DNA from: Deltaproteobacteria bacterium
GTDB lineage: Bacteria > Myxococcota_A > UBA9160 > JAJDAL01
Reading direction: 5' to 3'
DNA length: 64,000 nt
Assembly (NCBI GenBank): GCA_029261875.1
Contig: JAJDAL010000025.1
Coordinates: forward strand, 155,127 to 219,126
Under the pieces are notes generated by a model. That model had not been told where the DNA came from, did no database searches, and worked only from the letters and a program-made list of their open reading frames with translations. Both the position numbers and the translations under genes were made by a program. Every line of letters begins with the position of its first letter. The stretch's first letter is position 1. This document shows positions 24,182-34,466 of this stretch, piece after piece.

Positions 24182-24730
24182 CCCGCTGCGAGCGGAGAGG
24201 CTGCGCTCGCAGATTGCCAGCGCCTGGCCCGCGTCCGTCGCGACTTCGAACGCGTCGCGAATCGCCGGCTTCTCGAAGCCATCGGAAATCGCGCGCTCGA
24301 TCTGCGCGAGCAGGGGGGCGTAGTAATCGCGTGCGTTGAGGAAGACCAGCACGCGGTCGTGCAGGCCGAGTTTTCGAAACGAAAGAACCTCCGCGAGTTC
24401 TTCGAGGGTTCCAACGCCGCCCGGCAGCGCGATGAAGGCATCGGCCGCCTCCTCGAGGCCGCGCTTGCGCGCGCGCATGTCTTCGACGACCGAAAGCGTG
24501 ACGCCCGTGTGGTGAACGTCTTCTTCGATGAAGCGCCGCAGGATGACGGCGTCCACGCGCCCGCCGGCGCCGAGTGCACCGTCCGCCAGCGCACCCATCA
24601 AGCCGGTGCGGCCTCCGCCGTACACCAGGGTATGGCCCGCCTTGGCGATGGATTCACCGAGGTCGTGCGCGACAGCCAGGTAGGGTTTTGCGCTGCGGCG
24701 GCTCGAACCCGCGTATACGGTGATTCGCAA
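24164..24730 (-). CDS. LOG-family protein (TIGR00730, nucleotide monophosphate hydrolase type)
   Basis: This 188-residue cytosolic protein has the diagnostic PGGVGTLEE motif (family PGGxGTxxE) and GGGRTGLMG, with FIEEDVHHTG between. Family members such as LOG phosphoribohydrolases cleave cytokinin or purine nucleoside 5'-monophosphates to base and ribose phosphate; some are pyrimidine/purine nucleosidases. TTG 24730 is preferred: GGAAG lies 6 bases upstream and the protein then begins RITVYAGSSRRS. It lies 10 bases downstream of the DEAD-box helicase stop, so the two are probably cotranscribed, with the ribosome-binding site inside the helicase tail. Confidence 0.85.
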   Translation of the reverse strand: MRITVYAGSSRRSAKPYLAVAHDLGESIAKAGHTLVYGGGRTGLMGALADGALGAGGRVDAVILRRFIEEDVHHTGVTLSVVEDMRARKRGLEEAADAFIALPGGVGTLEELAEVLSFRKLGLHDRVLVFLNARDYYAPLLAQIERAISDGFEKPAIRDAFEVATDAGQALAICERSLSARSGSPGAF

Positions 24731-24740
24731 CGAGGTCTTC

Positions 24741-26183
24741 CTAGGAGGAGGACCGTCGCCGTCGCCGCTTCTTCCGCTGGGATCCGCCGCCGCCACCACC
24801 ACCGCTATCGCGGCGCGGCTCGAGTCGCTCGGGCTCGACCGCCGCCACGTCTTCGGGACGGACGGTGGTTTCCGGGCGGTGTTCGCGCAGGTAGGCGGAG
24901 CAAATGGCCGCGAGTTCCCGGGCCCCCTCGGTGGTCGACGCCAGGTCTTTGACCAGGGGGATGAGTCGGTCGACCTTGAAGGACCGTTCGCGTTCGGGGA
25001 TGGCGCGCACTTCCTGTTCGACCTTGTTGGCCAAACGTACGCGCATGCGCTCGAGAATGTCCTTCTCGGTCGGAATGGGCCGTTCTTCGATTTCCATCTT
25101 GTTCACGTTCTGGAGGTAATGGAAGTTTCCGATGTCGAGTCCCGACACGATCGAAATCGCCATGCCGGCTTTGCCCGCCCGTCCGGTGCGCCCGGTGCGG
25201 TGCAGGTAGGTTTCCGGCGAATCCGGCGTCGCGTAGCTGATGACGTGGCTCAAATCCGAGATATCGATGCCGCGCGCCGCAACGTCCGTCGCGACCAGAA
25301 AGCGCAGTTTGCCGGCCTTGATGAGTCCCATGGCGCGTTCGCGGGCGGCTTGGGTGAGATCGCCGGAGATCTGGTCCGCGTCGAAACCCATGCGCTTCAA
25401 GTAGGCGGTGACGAAGCGTACGTCGTCTTTGGTGTTGCAGAAGACGATGGCACTCTCGGGGTCTTCGTACTCGATGATGCGAACCAGGTTGGCCTGTTTC
25501 TCGGCGGCTTGGGAGATCGAGAAGTAGTGCTCGATTTCGCTGGGCGCGACCTGTCCTTCGGACAGGGATACGAATTGCGGATCCTTCAGGAAGACTCGGG
25601 AAAGAGAGCGGACCTTCTCCGGCATCGTCGCGGAGAACAGACAAGATTGACGTTCGTTCGGGATGAAACTGTTGATCTCGCGCATGTCGGGCCAGAAACC
25701 CAGGGACAACAGCTCGTCGGCTTCGTCGAGCACCAGGGTCTTGAGATGGCTCAGGTCCAAGCGCCCCGCACCGAGATGGTCGAGGATACGCCCGGGAGTA
25801 CCCACCACGATGTGAGCCCCTTCGCGCAAGCCATCGAGCTGCGGTCCGTAAGCCACCCCACCGTAGATGGGCAGGCAACGCACACCGCGGTGTTTCCCCA
25901 TGGCGGTAATCTCGGCGGTCGACTGATTGGCGAGTTCCCGGGTGGGGGCGAGGACGAGCCCCTGGGTTACCGCCTGATCGGTATCGACGTTGCAGATCAA
26001 CGGGATTCCGAAGGCGCCGGTTTTCCCGCTGCCCGTGCGGGCCTGCACGATCAAGTCGACCCCGGTCTTCATCAGGGGCAGCACGCGTTCCTGAACCGGC
26101 ATGAGGGATTCCCAGCCGAGATCGCGGATGCCCGCGAGGACATCTTCCGGGAGTTCTTTCTTGAAGTCGTAGGGCGAGGTCAT
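24741..26183 (-). CDS. DEAD-box ATP-dependent RNA helicase
   Basis: This 480-residue protein has every DEAD-box motif: Q motif (SLMPVQ, ~26-31), I ARTGSGKT (48-55), Ia APTREL (79-84), Ib TPGR (129-132), II DEAD (153-156), III SAT (184-186), [13 protein letters not shown] and [10 protein letters not shown]. It unwinds RNA duplexes using ATP, in ribosome assembly or mRNA turnover. The C-terminal 100 residues resemble the DbpA/DeaD RNA-binding linker region, then end in a low-complexity tail of glycines and arginines ([12 protein letters not shown]), which is probably RNA-binding. The DeaD/CsdA group is the likely relative, but a full DbpA-type RNA-binding domain is not seen. Divergent from gatC across 122 bases. 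Confidence 0.92.
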   Translation of the reverse strand: MTSPYDFKKELPEDVLAGIRDLGWESLMPVQERVLPLMKTGVDLIVQARTGSGKTGAFGIPLICNVDTDQAVTQGLVLAPTRELANQSTAEITAMGKHRGVRCLPIYGGVAYGPQLDGLREGAHIVVGTPGRILDHLGAGRLDLSHLKTLVLDEADELLSLGFWPDMREINSFIPNERQSCLFSATMPEKVRSLSRVFLKDPQFVSLSEGQVAPSEIEHYFSISQAAEKQANLVRIIEYEDPESAIVFCNTKDDVRFVTAYLKRMGFDADQISGDLTQAARERAMGLIKAGKLRFLVATDVAARGIDISDLSHVISYATPDSPETYLHRTGRTGRAGKAGMAISIVSGLDIGNFHYLQNVNKMEIEERPIPTEKDILERMRVRLANKVEQEVRAIPERERSFKVDRLIPLVKDLASTTEGARELAAICSAYLREHRPETTVRPEDVAAVEPERLEPRRDSGGGGGGGSQRKKRRRRRSSS

Positions 26184-26305
26184 TGAAGGACGCGACGATA
26201 TCAGATTCCCCGATTCGCCGCGCGCGGCCCCGACACGGCTCCCGGGCGGTGGGCGCCGGACCGGCCATTCTTGTGAATCTCCCAGCAGGCTCCTAGGCTC
26301 CCGAC

Positions 26306-26608
26306 ATGGCGCGCATCACCCGAGAGGAAGTGGAGCGCATTGCGGATCTGGCCCGGCTCACGCTTTCGGCCGAGGAAGCGCAAGCACTCACCCACGACCT
26401 CGACACCATGCTCGAATACGTGCAGGCCCTGGACGGCCTCGACACCCAGAATGTCGAGCCCACCGCCCATCCGTTGCCGGTGGCAACCGCCCTGCGGCCA
26501 GACCGGGCGCGCCCGAGTCTGGCGCCCGAGGAAGCGGTGGGGAACGCGCCCGAGCGCGAAGGCTCGGCATTCACGGTTCCCAAGGTGATCGAGGGAGTGG
26601 AGTCCTAG
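26306..26608 (+). CDS. gatC: Asp-tRNA(Asn)/Glu-tRNA(Gln) amidotransferase subunit C
   Basis: This 100-residue GatC starts [18 protein letters not shown] and includes [16 protein letters not shown] and VEPTAHPLP, all typical of the subunit that wraps around and stabilises GatA and links it to GatB. The length is normal. It is the first gene of gatCAB; gatA starts 2 bases after its stop. The presence of GatCAB implies tRNA-dependent formation of Gln-tRNA and/or Asn-tRNA. Confidence 0.95.
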   Translation: MARITREEVERIADLARLTLSAEEAQALTHDLDTMLEYVQALDGLDTQNVEPTAHPLPVATALRPDRARPSLAPEEAVGNAPEREGSAFTVPKVIEGVES

Positions 26609-26610
26609 GC

Positions 26611-28077
26611 ATGGCCCAACGCCTCGGCACACTCTCCGAGCTGCGCGCCGCACTCGACGACGGGCGGACCTCTGCCTCGGACGTCGTCGCCCAGGCGCTC
26701 GGCCGCGCGCGGGAACTGGCGCCTGCGTTCGCCGCGACCCGGGGACTCCGCGCGGACCGCGCCGCCGAGGAGGCCCTCCAGGCGGACCAGCGCCGGACGG
26801 CGCGCGCGCTTCGATCCGTCCTCGATGGGATCCCGCTTTTATTGAAGGACAACTTGAACCATCGCGGCGAACCCACGACGTGTGCTTCGCGAATCCTCGA
26901 TGGTTACGTATCCCCCTACGACGCCACGGCGGTGGAGCGGGTGAAGGCCGCCGGGGGGGTCGTGATCGGCCGTACGAACATGGACGAGTTCGCCATGGGG
27001 TCGTCGACGGAGAACGCCTGCGATCAACCGACCCGCAATCCCTGGGATCCGACGCGGGTGCCCGGGGGATCGTCGGGCGGATCGGCGGCGGCGGTCGCGG
27101 CCGGCATCGTGCCGGTGGCCCTCGGCAGCGATACCGGGGGGTCGGTTCGCCAGCCCGCTTCCTTCTGCGGCGTGGTGGGGATCAAGCCCACCTACGGCCG
27201 GGTGTCGCGCTACGGCCTAGTGGCCTTTGCGTCGTCCCTCGATCAGGTGGGCGTTTTTTCGCGTACGGCGGCGGACGCGGCGGCGCTCCTGCAGGTGATC
27301 TCCGGGCACGATCCCCTGGATTCGACTTCCCTCGACGAACCGGTCCCGGATTACGCCGCCGCGCTCGACGGGGACGTCGCGGGCCTGACGATCGGTCTGC
27401 CCCGGGAATACTTCGTCGAGCAGGGCGTCGATCCCGACGTGTTGGAACGCGTTCGCGATGCGGTGAAGGAACTCGAACGCGCCGGTGCCAAGACCTGCGA
27501 GGTCTCCCTTCCCCATACCCCCTACGCGGTGGCGACCTATTACCTGATCGCCATGGCGGAAGCGTCGAGCAATCTCGCTCGCTATGACGGGGTTCGCTAC
27601 GGCCACCGCGCGACCGGGGCTCATGACCTCCAATCCATGTACAGCCGCACGCGATCCGAGGGCTTCGGCGCCGAGGTGAAGCGGCGCATTCTGCTCGGTA
27701 CCTACGTGCTATCGGCGGGGTACTACGACGCCTATTACCGCAAGGCCCAACAGGCCCGCACGCTGCTGCGCGGTGACTTCGAAGCCGCCTATCGCAGCTG
27801 CGACTTGATCCTGACCCCGACGGCACCCGAAGTCGCGTTCGCGTTGGGAGAGCGGTCCGCGGATCCGCTGCAGATGTATTTGAGCGACATCTTCACGGTG
27901 TCGGCCAACCTAGCGGGCATTCCGGGAATCTCCGTTCCCTGTGGGTTCGCGCGAGATCTGCCGGTGGGATTGCAACTCCTGGGGCCCGCTCTCGGCGAAT
28001 CCCTCTTGCTGCGCGTAGCCGATGCCTACCAACGCCGGACGGATTGGCACACGAAGACGCCCCCGGAGGCTTCGTGA
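26611..28077 (+). CDS. gatA: Asp-tRNA(Asn)/Glu-tRNA(Gln) amidotransferase subunit A
   Basis: This 488-residue amidase-signature subunit releases ammonia from glutamine and channels it to GatB. The Ser-cisSer-Lys triad is visible: Lys in [12 protein letters not shown] (near residue 78), the cis-serine in [15 protein letters not shown] and the catalytic serine in [12 protein letters not shown] (near 177). Full length for the family. It ends in a GTGA overlap with gatB (stop 28075-28077, GTG 28074), so the two subunits are translationally coupled. Forms the heterotrimeric GatCAB complex in the cytosol. Confidence 0.97.
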   Translation: MAQRLGTLSELRAALDDGRTSASDVVAQALGRARELAPAFAATRGLRADRAAEEALQADQRRTARALRSVLDGIPLLLKDNLNHRGEPTTCASRILDGYVSPYDATAVERVKAAGGVVIGRTNMDEFAMGSSTENACDQPTRNPWDPTRVPGGSSGGSAAAVAAGIVPVALGSDTGGSVRQPASFCGVVGIKPTYGRVSRYGLVAFASSLDQVGVFSRTAADAAALLQVISGHDPLDSTSLDEPVPDYAAALDGDVAGLTIGLPREYFVEQGVDPDVLERVRDAVKELERAGAKTCEVSLPHTPYAVATYYLIAMAEASSNLARYDGVRYGHRATGAHDLQSMYSRTRSEGFGAEVKRRILLGTYVLSAGYYDAYYRKAQQARTLLRGDFEAAYRSCDLILTPTAPEVAFALGERSADPLQMYLSDIFTVSANLAGIPGISVPCGFARDLPVGLQLLGPALGESLLLRVADAYQRRTDWHTKTPPEAS

Positions 28078-29552
28078 GCGCCTTGCAGGAAGTGATGGAG
28101 CGCTACGAGGTCGTGATCGGTCTCGAGGTGCACAGCCAGCTCCGCACGGATTCGAAGCTGTTCTGCGGTTGTGCGGTGCGCTACGGCGATCCCCCCAATC
28201 ATCACACCTGCCCGGTTTGTCTCGCGCTGCCGGGCGCCTTGCCGGTGTTGAACGAACGCGCGGTATCCCTGGGTGTGCGGGCCGCGCTCGCCACCCATTG
28301 CAGTGTCCAACCGCAATCGATTTTTGCGCGCAAGAATTACTTCTACCCCGATCTCCCGAAGGGCTACCAGATCTCCCAGTTCGAGGAACCGCTTTCCACC
28401 GGCGGCTGGCTCGAGATTCCGATGCCCGACGAGGCGGCCGCGGACGCGGTGCGGCGAATCGGAATCACGCGGATCCACATGGAGGAAGATGCCGGGAAAT
28501 CGATCCACGACGATTCGGTGGCCGGGGGCGACGGGTCCCAGGTGGATTTGAACCGGGCGGGCGTACCGCTGCTCGAAATCGTTTCCGAACCGGACCTGCG
28601 CTCTCCCGAAGAAGCCGGTGCTTACCTCCGCACTCTGCGTCAGATTCTCCGCTACATCGAAGTTTCGGATGCGGATATGGAGAAGGGGCACTTTCGCTGC
28701 GATGCCAATGTCTCCCTGCGGCTCCACGGTGCGTTGGATCTCGGCACCCGAACCGAACTCAAGAATCTGAATTCCTTTCGCTTCGTCGAAGCCGCCATCG
28801 CGGCGGAAATCGAGCGCCAGGCCGAGGTGCTGGACGGCGGAGGCGCGATCCAGCAAGCGACTTTGCTCTGGGACCGCACGAGCGGGCAAACACGCGTCAT
28901 GCGCTTGAAGGAAAATTCCGACGACTACCGCTACTTCCCGGAACCCGACCTGATTCCGGTGAACATCGACCCGCAAGCCGTGCACGACATCCGCGCTGAA
29001 CTTCCCGAACTGCCGGACCAAAAGCGTGAACGCTTCGTCCGGGAACACGGTCTGTCGGAATACGATGCCGGGTTGCTCACCGGGAGTCGTTCTCTGGCGG
29101 ATTTCTTCGAGGCATCGACCGCGGCCTACGGGAAGGCCAAGCCCATCGCGAATTGGCTGCTGCGCGATGTTTTGCACGCCCTCAACGAACGCGAGGCCGA
29201 GATCGACGAAGTGGCGCTCGTGCCCGAAACGCTGGTCGCGCTGTTGCGCATGGTGGACGCCGGGCGCGTGACGCCGAAGAGTGCCCGGGAGCTGATTCCC
29301 GAGCTGGTCGCCCGGGGGGGCGACGTGGAAGCCCTGGTGCGCGAGCGCGGTGTCGAGGCCGTATCCGACGCGGGGATCCTCGAGACCGCGGTGGCGGAGG
29401 TCCTGGCGGACAACGCCGACGCCGTGGCACGTTTTCGGTCCGGAGAAGATAAGATGTTGAACTTCCTGATGGGGCAGGTCATGCGCCGCACCAGCGGGAA
29501 AGCATCGCCGGCGGCGGTGCGCGATATTCTGGCTGCAAAACTAGGGGGGTAG
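28074..29552 (+). CDS. gatB: Asp-tRNA(Asn)/Glu-tRNA(Gln) amidotransferase subunit B
   Basis: This 492-residue GatB activates the side-chain carboxylate of mischarged Glu-tRNA(Gln) or Asp-tRNA(Asn) with ATP and transamidates it. The cradle domain has [13 protein letters not shown], a zinc-type Cys set (KLFCGC ... [15 protein letters not shown]), [19 protein letters not shown], and [12 protein letters not shown]. The C-terminal YqeY/tail domain is present up to [22 protein letters not shown] 28074 is chosen because GGAGG (28065-28069) lies 4 bases upstream and it gives the standard 4-base overlap with gatA. Confidence 0.96.
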   Translation: MSALQEVMERYEVVIGLEVHSQLRTDSKLFCGCAVRYGDPPNHHTCPVCLALPGALPVLNERAVSLGVRAALATHCSVQPQSIFARKNYFYPDLPKGYQISQFEEPLSTGGWLEIPMPDEAAADAVRRIGITRIHMEEDAGKSIHDDSVAGGDGSQVDLNRAGVPLLEIVSEPDLRSPEEAGAYLRTLRQILRYIEVSDADMEKGHFRCDANVSLRLHGALDLGTRTELKNLNSFRFVEAAIAAEIERQAEVLDGGGAIQQATLLWDRTSGQTRVMRLKENSDDYRYFPEPDLIPVNIDPQAVHDIRAELPELPDQKRERFVREHGLSEYDAGLLTGSRSLADFFEASTAAYGKAKPIANWLLRDVLHALNEREAEIDEVALVPETLVALLRMVDAGRVTPKSARELIPELVARGGDVEALVRERGVEAVSDAGILETAVAEVLADNADAVARFRSGEDKMLNFLMGQVMRRTSGKASPAAVRDILAAKLGG

Positions 29553-29557
29553 AACCG

Positions 29558-31687
29558 ATGCGGATTCTCGTCCGCTTGGGTGCCGTACTCGTGGTGGTTC
29601 TCGCAATCGCCATCGGCGCTCTGCTTGTATTCTTACCGGGCTATGCCAATAGTCCGGCCGTGCGTGAGCGGATCTCGGCTGCGGCCTTCGATGCGCTCGG
29701 GCGGGAGGTCCGATACGCCGACCTCACGTTTGGGTTGGTGCCACCGCGACTGGTCGTCACGGAACCGAGCGTTGCGGGCGAACGCGCGCAGGACGAGCGG
29801 CTGCTCGAAGCGCAGGAAGTGGCCCTCGAACTCGCACTCGGGCCCTTGTTGGCGCGCAAGGTCGTCATCGACTCCCTGGTGATCGAGGGCGCGACCCTGC
29901 GCCTGGTAAGAACCAAGGATGGGATCGTTCTCCCCAAACCGCGCGCGGAGGCGCCAGCCGGGGCGAAGAAAGGGGATCCGCCTGCGGCGGGCAAGCCCGC
30001 TCCGGCCGCGGAAGAGGATTCGGGCGCGGGATTTGCCCTCGAGCTGCGCGACCTACAGATCCGCAACACGCGCATCGTGTTGGAAGACCGAAGCGTTTCG
30101 CCCAACGTCACCTGGGATCTGAAGGGGATCGACGGAAGCGCGGAACTCGGCAGTGATCGCCTCGTGTTCGAGATCGAGGGCGGGCTCGGCAGCGGCGGGA
30201 AGATCCACGCCAAGGGCAAAGCGGGAGAAAAAATCGATGCGGTCGCGACCTTGACCGAGGTCGTGATGGCACCGCTGGCTCCGTATCTCGGGGATGCGGC
30301 GAAAATCGCGGGCGCCTTGAGCGGAACGATCTCGTTGCGCGGACCCCGCGATGCACCGGACGCCGTCGATGCGGATCTGGTGCTGTCCGGGGGCAACGTC
30401 GCGATCGGCGATCTCGCGGTGAAGGGAAAGGTCTCCGTCAAAGCGAACCTCACCGGTGGGTTGGAGAAGCCGCAAGGAAAGTTCGACCTCGACGCCACAT
30501 CGGCGGAGCTCTCCTACGGCGAAGCCTTCAGCAAGCCGCCGGGGACGCCCGCCACCACCACCGGGCGAATCATTTCTCAGCCCGACGGCACCCTTGGCAT
30601 CGAAGACGTGCACTTGAAGATTCACAACATGGACGCCAAGGCGAAGGTGCGTTCCGGCGCGCGCACCCACGCGGAGCTTCGAGCGCCGGCCTTCGACCTG
30701 CGGGGGTGGGACAAGTTGATTCCCGCCCTCGCCGAGGCGTCGCCTACCGGGACGCTGGCCTTCCAGGATTTCGGCGTCTCCACGAATCCGACGGAGTTCA
30801 AGGGCAAACTTCAATTGGGAGAAATCGTCGTGCGGGTTCCCGAACGCGAGCCCGTGACGGTCCGGGGCGCCATCGCGGGGGCCGGTCGCGCGCTGCAACT
30901 TTCCGAGATGACCCTCACGGCGGCGCAACAAACGATCCGGGTTTCCGGCGACGTGAAGGGCTTCGACGCGACTCCGCGCTTCGACATTCGCGTCAAGGCC
31001 GATGGCGCGGATACCGAGCGCCTGCTCGCCGCTTTCACGCCCATGCGCGACACGCTCTACGGCGCCCTCAGCCTCGACGCCAACCTGGCGGGCCCAATCG
31101 GGGGGGACCGACCGATTCACGAAACCCTCGGTGGTCAGGTGAAGTTTCAGATCACCGAAGGCCGCTTGAAAAGTGTTTCGCTGCTCAAAGGCACCTTCGA
31201 CAGCATGGGGGGCCTGGGCGAAGCGGCCATGCTTGCGGGACAACTCAAGGGTGGGAAAACCCTGCAACGCTTCTACGAGGACGAGTTCGAATCGATTCGG
31301 GGAACCCTCGACGTCTCCTCGGGCCTCGCAAAAACCAACGATCTGCGTCTCACGTATCGCCACTACACCGTGGACATGCGGGGAGGGATTCGGCTCGCCG
31401 ACCAATCCTTCGACAACATGAAGGCGATCGTCACCATCAACGAAGAAGTGGATCAGGCGCTTCAAGAGGGGCAAACGCCCGGGCGAGAGCAGGTTCTCAA
31501 CATTGGAATTGCGGGGACGGTTGCGAAGCCGCGGCCCGTGGTGACCGCCGAAGCGGTCCGCGGCTTCGTGGCCAGTCGCTCCGTGGGCCGCCAGCGCGAG
31601 AAAATCGAAGAGCGGGTCGACGAATATCTGGGCAAAGGTGCCGGACGCGACCTGCTCGACGGATTGTTGGGCGGCGGCCGGCGCTGA
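29558..31687 (+). CDS. AsmA-family envelope protein
   Basis: This 709-residue protein has one N-terminal membrane helix (MRILVRLGAVLVVVLAIAIG...) and a long periplasmic beta-rich domain. The N-terminus after the helix (SPAVRERISAAAFDALGREV) and the C-terminal AsmA_2 region (VSLLKGTFDSMGGLGEAAM, TLDVSSGLAKTNDLRL, MKAIVTINEEVDQAL) identify the AsmA superfamily, members of which are thought to carry phospholipids between the inner and outer membranes. An Ala/Pro-rich linker lies near residue 135-160. It starts 5 bases after gatB and its TGA overlaps the ATG of mtnA by one base, so it belongs to the gatCAB-mtnA operon, though no functional link is evident. Confidence 0.82.
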   Translation: MRILVRLGAVLVVVLAIAIGALLVFLPGYANSPAVRERISAAAFDALGREVRYADLTFGLVPPRLVVTEPSVAGERAQDERLLEAQEVALELALGPLLARKVVIDSLVIEGATLRLVRTKDGIVLPKPRAEAPAGAKKGDPPAAGKPAPAAEEDSGAGFALELRDLQIRNTRIVLEDRSVSPNVTWDLKGIDGSAELGSDRLVFEIEGGLGSGGKIHAKGKAGEKIDAVATLTEVVMAPLAPYLGDAAKIAGALSGTISLRGPRDAPDAVDADLVLSGGNVAIGDLAVKGKVSVKANLTGGLEKPQGKFDLDATSAELSYGEAFSKPPGTPATTTGRIISQPDGTLGIEDVHLKIHNMDAKAKVRSGARTHAELRAPAFDLRGWDKLIPALAEASPTGTLAFQDFGVSTNPTEFKGKLQLGEIVVRVPEREPVTVRGAIAGAGRALQLSEMTLTAAQQTIRVSGDVKGFDATPRFDIRVKADGADTERLLAAFTPMRDTLYGALSLDANLAGPIGGDRPIHETLGGQVKFQITEGRLKSVSLLKGTFDSMGGLGEAAMLAGQLKGGKTLQRFYEDEFESIRGTLDVSSGLAKTNDLRLTYRHYTVDMRGGIRLADQSFDNMKAIVTINEEVDQALQEGQTPGREQVLNIGIAGTVAKPRPVVTAEAVRGFVASRSVGRQREKIEERVDEYLGKGAGRDLLDGLLGGGRR

Positions 31688-32742
31688 TGGCCAAACCGGA
31701 TTGGTTCACGGTTCGTTGGAGTGACGACGGCGTGGTGATGCTGGACCAGCGCCGCCTGCCGAGCGAAGAGATCTACCTCACCCTGAAGAGCGTCGAAGAG
31801 ATCGCCCAGTCGATCGAAAATCTGGCGGTGCGCGGTGCGCCCGCGATCGGTTGTACGGCGGCCATGGGCGTTGCGCGCGCGGCCGTGACGAGCGAAGCCG
31901 CGACCCTTTCCGACCTGCGGTCGGATCTCGAGCTTGCGATCAAGCGTCTCGAGCAGACGCGGCCCACGGCCGTCAATCTGTTCTGGGCCCTGCGCCGGAT
32001 GGGCGCGCTGATCGATCAGGTTTGCGAGGAATCCGGCGCCGACGTGGCGCGGGTCCGCCAGCGCCTGGTGGTCGAGGCCGAACGCGTCCTCGCGGAGGAC
32101 ATCGAAATCTGCCGCGCCATCGGAGCGTCGGGACTCGAACTCATTCCCCGGGATGCTCGGATCATGACCCATTGCAATGCGGGGGCCCTGGCGACCGGGG
32201 GCTATGGCACGGCCCTGGGTGTCGTGCGCGCGGCCCGGGATGCCGGGCGCGGCGTCTCGGTCATCTCCAACGAGACGCGTCCGTTTCTGCAGGGCGCACG
32301 GTTGACCGCCTGGGAACTCCAGCGCGATGACGTGCCGGTGACGGTCGTCACCGACAACATGGTTGGGCACTTGATGCGCACCGGAGAAGTCGACCTCGTG
32401 GTCGTTGGGGCCGACCGGGTCGCGGCCAACGGGGACGTGGCGAACAAGATCGGGACCTACACCGTGGCGGTGCTCGCCCGCGAACACTCGATTCCCTTCT
32501 ACGTCGCTGCGCCCGTCTCCACGATCGACCTCGAAACGCCGTCGGGTGCCGAGATCCCCATCGAAGAACGCGGTCGCGAGGAAATCGCGGAAATCGGGGA
32601 GCGACCGATTCTTCCCGCGGGTGTTCCCGTGCGACACCCCGCCTTCGACGTGACGCCCGCCACCCTGGTCACCGCCATCGTGACCGAGAAAGGCGTGGTG
32701 CGTCCCCCTTACGTGGAAACCCTGAGCGCACTGTTTCGGTGA
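31687..32742 (+). CDS. mtnA: S-methyl-5-thioribose-1-phosphate isomerase
   Basis: This 351-residue enzyme of the methionine salvage pathway converts methylthioribose 1-phosphate to methylthioribulose 1-phosphate. Catalytic elements are visible: RGAPAIGCTAAMGVA for substrate binding, the Cys in MTHCNAGALATGGYGTALG and the Asp in VVGADRVAANGDVANKIGTY, then PFYVAAPVSTIDL. The length is typical. Related eIF2B-like proteins are excluded by the HCNAG motif. The ATG shares its A with the AsmA stop (TGATG). No other mtn gene is in the window. Confidence 0.95.
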   Translation: MAKPDWFTVRWSDDGVVMLDQRRLPSEEIYLTLKSVEEIAQSIENLAVRGAPAIGCTAAMGVARAAVTSEAATLSDLRSDLELAIKRLEQTRPTAVNLFWALRRMGALIDQVCEESGADVARVRQRLVVEAERVLAEDIEICRAIGASGLELIPRDARIMTHCNAGALATGGYGTALGVVRAARDAGRGVSVISNETRPFLQGARLTAWELQRDDVPVTVVTDNMVGHLMRTGEVDLVVVGADRVAANGDVANKIGTYTVAVLAREHSIPFYVAAPVSTIDLETPSGAEIPIEERGREEIAEIGERPILPAGVPVRHPAFDVTPATLVTAIVTEKGVVRPPYVETLSALFR

Positions 32743-32798
32743 TCTCTGTCACGCACTCCCGCTAGGGAAGGTCGATGCAAGGTGTGGAGGTGGACTCC

Positions 32799-34448
32799 AT
32801 GCCCCCGACAGTCCTCTGCGTCGATGATGACAAGACCCTGTGCCAATCCCTCGCCAAGGCGTTGGCCGCGGAAGGTTATTCCGTGGCGACCGCGCACGAT
32901 TGCGACGAGGCCCTGGCCAAATTCAAGCAGAAGCGTCCGGACTTCGTGTTTCTGGACCTGGTGCTCCCCAAAGGCGACGGCTTCCAGGTGCTCGAAGGCA
33001 TCCGCGCCGCTCAGGACCCGAGCGCGCCGGTGCCGGTCGCGTTGGTGTCGGGCTGCTCCCAGGACGATGAGACGACGCGTCGTGCGTTCGACCTCGACGT
33101 CAAAGCGCTGCTCACCAAGCCGGTTCCGCTGGATCAGTTGCTCGCGCTTCCCGCGGAGCACGTCAAGGACAAAACCGCCGACGCGGCGGTGGGGGGCAAT
33201 GGCCTGCCCGCCGCCGGGTCTCTGATTTCCCGGGCTTTTCCGGAACTCCTGAGTGACCTGTCCACGGAGCACACGACGGGCGTGCTTCACGTGAAGAATG
33301 GCCGCAAGCAAAAGTGGCTGCAGCTCGAAGACGGTTGCCCGACGGCGGTGAAATCCAATCTGCGGCGCGAATGCCTGGGGGATTGGTTGCTGCGTCAGGG
33401 GCGCATCTCGGCCCAGATCATGGAAGAGTCGATCAAGCGCATGCGCGAGGGCGAGGGGTTGCAGGGCCAGATCCTGGTGGCCATGCGAAGCCTCACCCTG
33501 GACGATCTCAAGCAAGCGCTGCGCTCGCAGAGCGAGGAAAAGATCTACGAAATCTTCGAGTGGGGCGACGGTCAATTCCGACTCGAATTGGGCGGGCGTC
33601 TCTCGGGCGCCAGCCCGCTCGATTTCCGCGGCAACGCGGTGTACGCGATCTTGGATGGGGTTCGTCGGCGCTATCCGCTGGAGCGCGTGGATGGTTACCT
33701 GCGCACCCATGGCGATGCGCGGGTGACCGCCGGTCCCGAGACCATCCAGCGCTTGTTTCAGTTGGGTTTGAACGCCGGCGATACGCGCTTCGTGCGAAAA
33801 GTCGAGCAAGCCAAGAGCCTGGGCGACTTGCTCAAGGTCAACGAAGAGAACCGGAGACTCCTTTACGGGCTGCTGGCGACGCACTTGCTCGAACTCAGCG
33901 AAGCTCCGCCCCCCGAAAGCGCCGAATCCAACGCCGCGGTGGCGGCCGATCCGGGCGCGACGCAGCCCATGGGCCCTGCGGCGGGCGCGGCTCCGAAGAA
34001 CGAACAGCAGCCCCTGGATGACGAAGGGCGTCGCGCCGTGAAGGCGGAACTCGAGTTCCAGCGAGGGCAGGCCAAGATGCGGTCGCGCGATTACGCGGGC
34101 GCCATGGCGTGTTTCGAAACCGCTGTGGAGCTCTTTCCCGACGAGGGCGAATACCGGGTGCTCCAGGGATGGGCGTTCTTCCTCGACCGCAAGGAACAGC
34201 CGGAAGCGGCGGAGAAAGCCCTGCGCATCGTCCGTCAGGGTGCGAAGCTGGCGCGGGATCGGGATACGTCCTACCTAATCCTCGGCCGGCTCTACCGGGA
34301 GCTGAATCGCTTGGACATGTCGGAGAAAATGTTCGAGCGCGCGCTGGATATCCGGCCGGATTGCGTCGAAGCCCAACGCGAGCTGCGATTGCTCCAGATG
34401 CGGCGGCGCAAGGAACAGGGATTAATCGGGCGGTGGCTGCGCCGCTAG
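32799..34448 (+). CDS. Response regulator with DUF4388 and TPR domains
   Basis: This 549-residue protein has three parts. Residues 1-120 are a receiver domain: acidic pocket LCVDDDK, phosphoacceptor Asp in DFVFLDLVLPKGDG and Lys in LLTKPVP. Residues about 135-330 are a DUF4388/PATAN-like region (TTGVLHVKNGRKQKWLQLEDG and the FEWGDGQFRLELGG segment). The C-terminal 150 residues after an Ala/Pro linker form three TPR-like helices pairs (GQAKMRSRDYAGAMACFETA, LILGRLYRELNRLDMSEKMF). There is no DNA-binding domain, so output is probably by protein contact. Such proteins are common in deltaproteobacteria. ATG 32799 has GGAGG 8 bases upstream; ATG 32775 is an alternative giving eight more residues. 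No histidine kinase is nearby. Confidence 0.85.
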   Translation: MPPTVLCVDDDKTLCQSLAKALAAEGYSVATAHDCDEALAKFKQKRPDFVFLDLVLPKGDGFQVLEGIRAAQDPSAPVPVALVSGCSQDDETTRRAFDLDVKALLTKPVPLDQLLALPAEHVKDKTADAAVGGNGLPAAGSLISRAFPELLSDLSTEHTTGVLHVKNGRKQKWLQLEDGCPTAVKSNLRRECLGDWLLRQGRISAQIMEESIKRMREGEGLQGQILVAMRSLTLDDLKQALRSQSEEKIYEIFEWGDGQFRLELGGRLSGASPLDFRGNAVYAILDGVRRRYPLERVDGYLRTHGDARVTAGPETIQRLFQLGLNAGDTRFVRKVEQAKSLGDLLKVNEENRRLLYGLLATHLLELSEAPPPESAESNAAVAADPGATQPMGPAAGAAPKNEQQPLDDEGRRAVKAELEFQRGQAKMRSRDYAGAMACFETAVELFPDEGEYRVLQGWAFFLDRKEQPEAAEKALRIVRQGAKLARDRDTSYLILGRLYRELNRLDMSEKMFERALDIRPDCVEAQRELRLLQMRRRKEQGLIGRWLRR

Positions 34449-34466
34449 CCCCGGAGGCTTTCGGCT

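Noticed and set aside
24720..26186. 488-codon plus-strand frame
   Set aside because: It is antisense to the DEAD-box helicase, which has every conserved motif in order.
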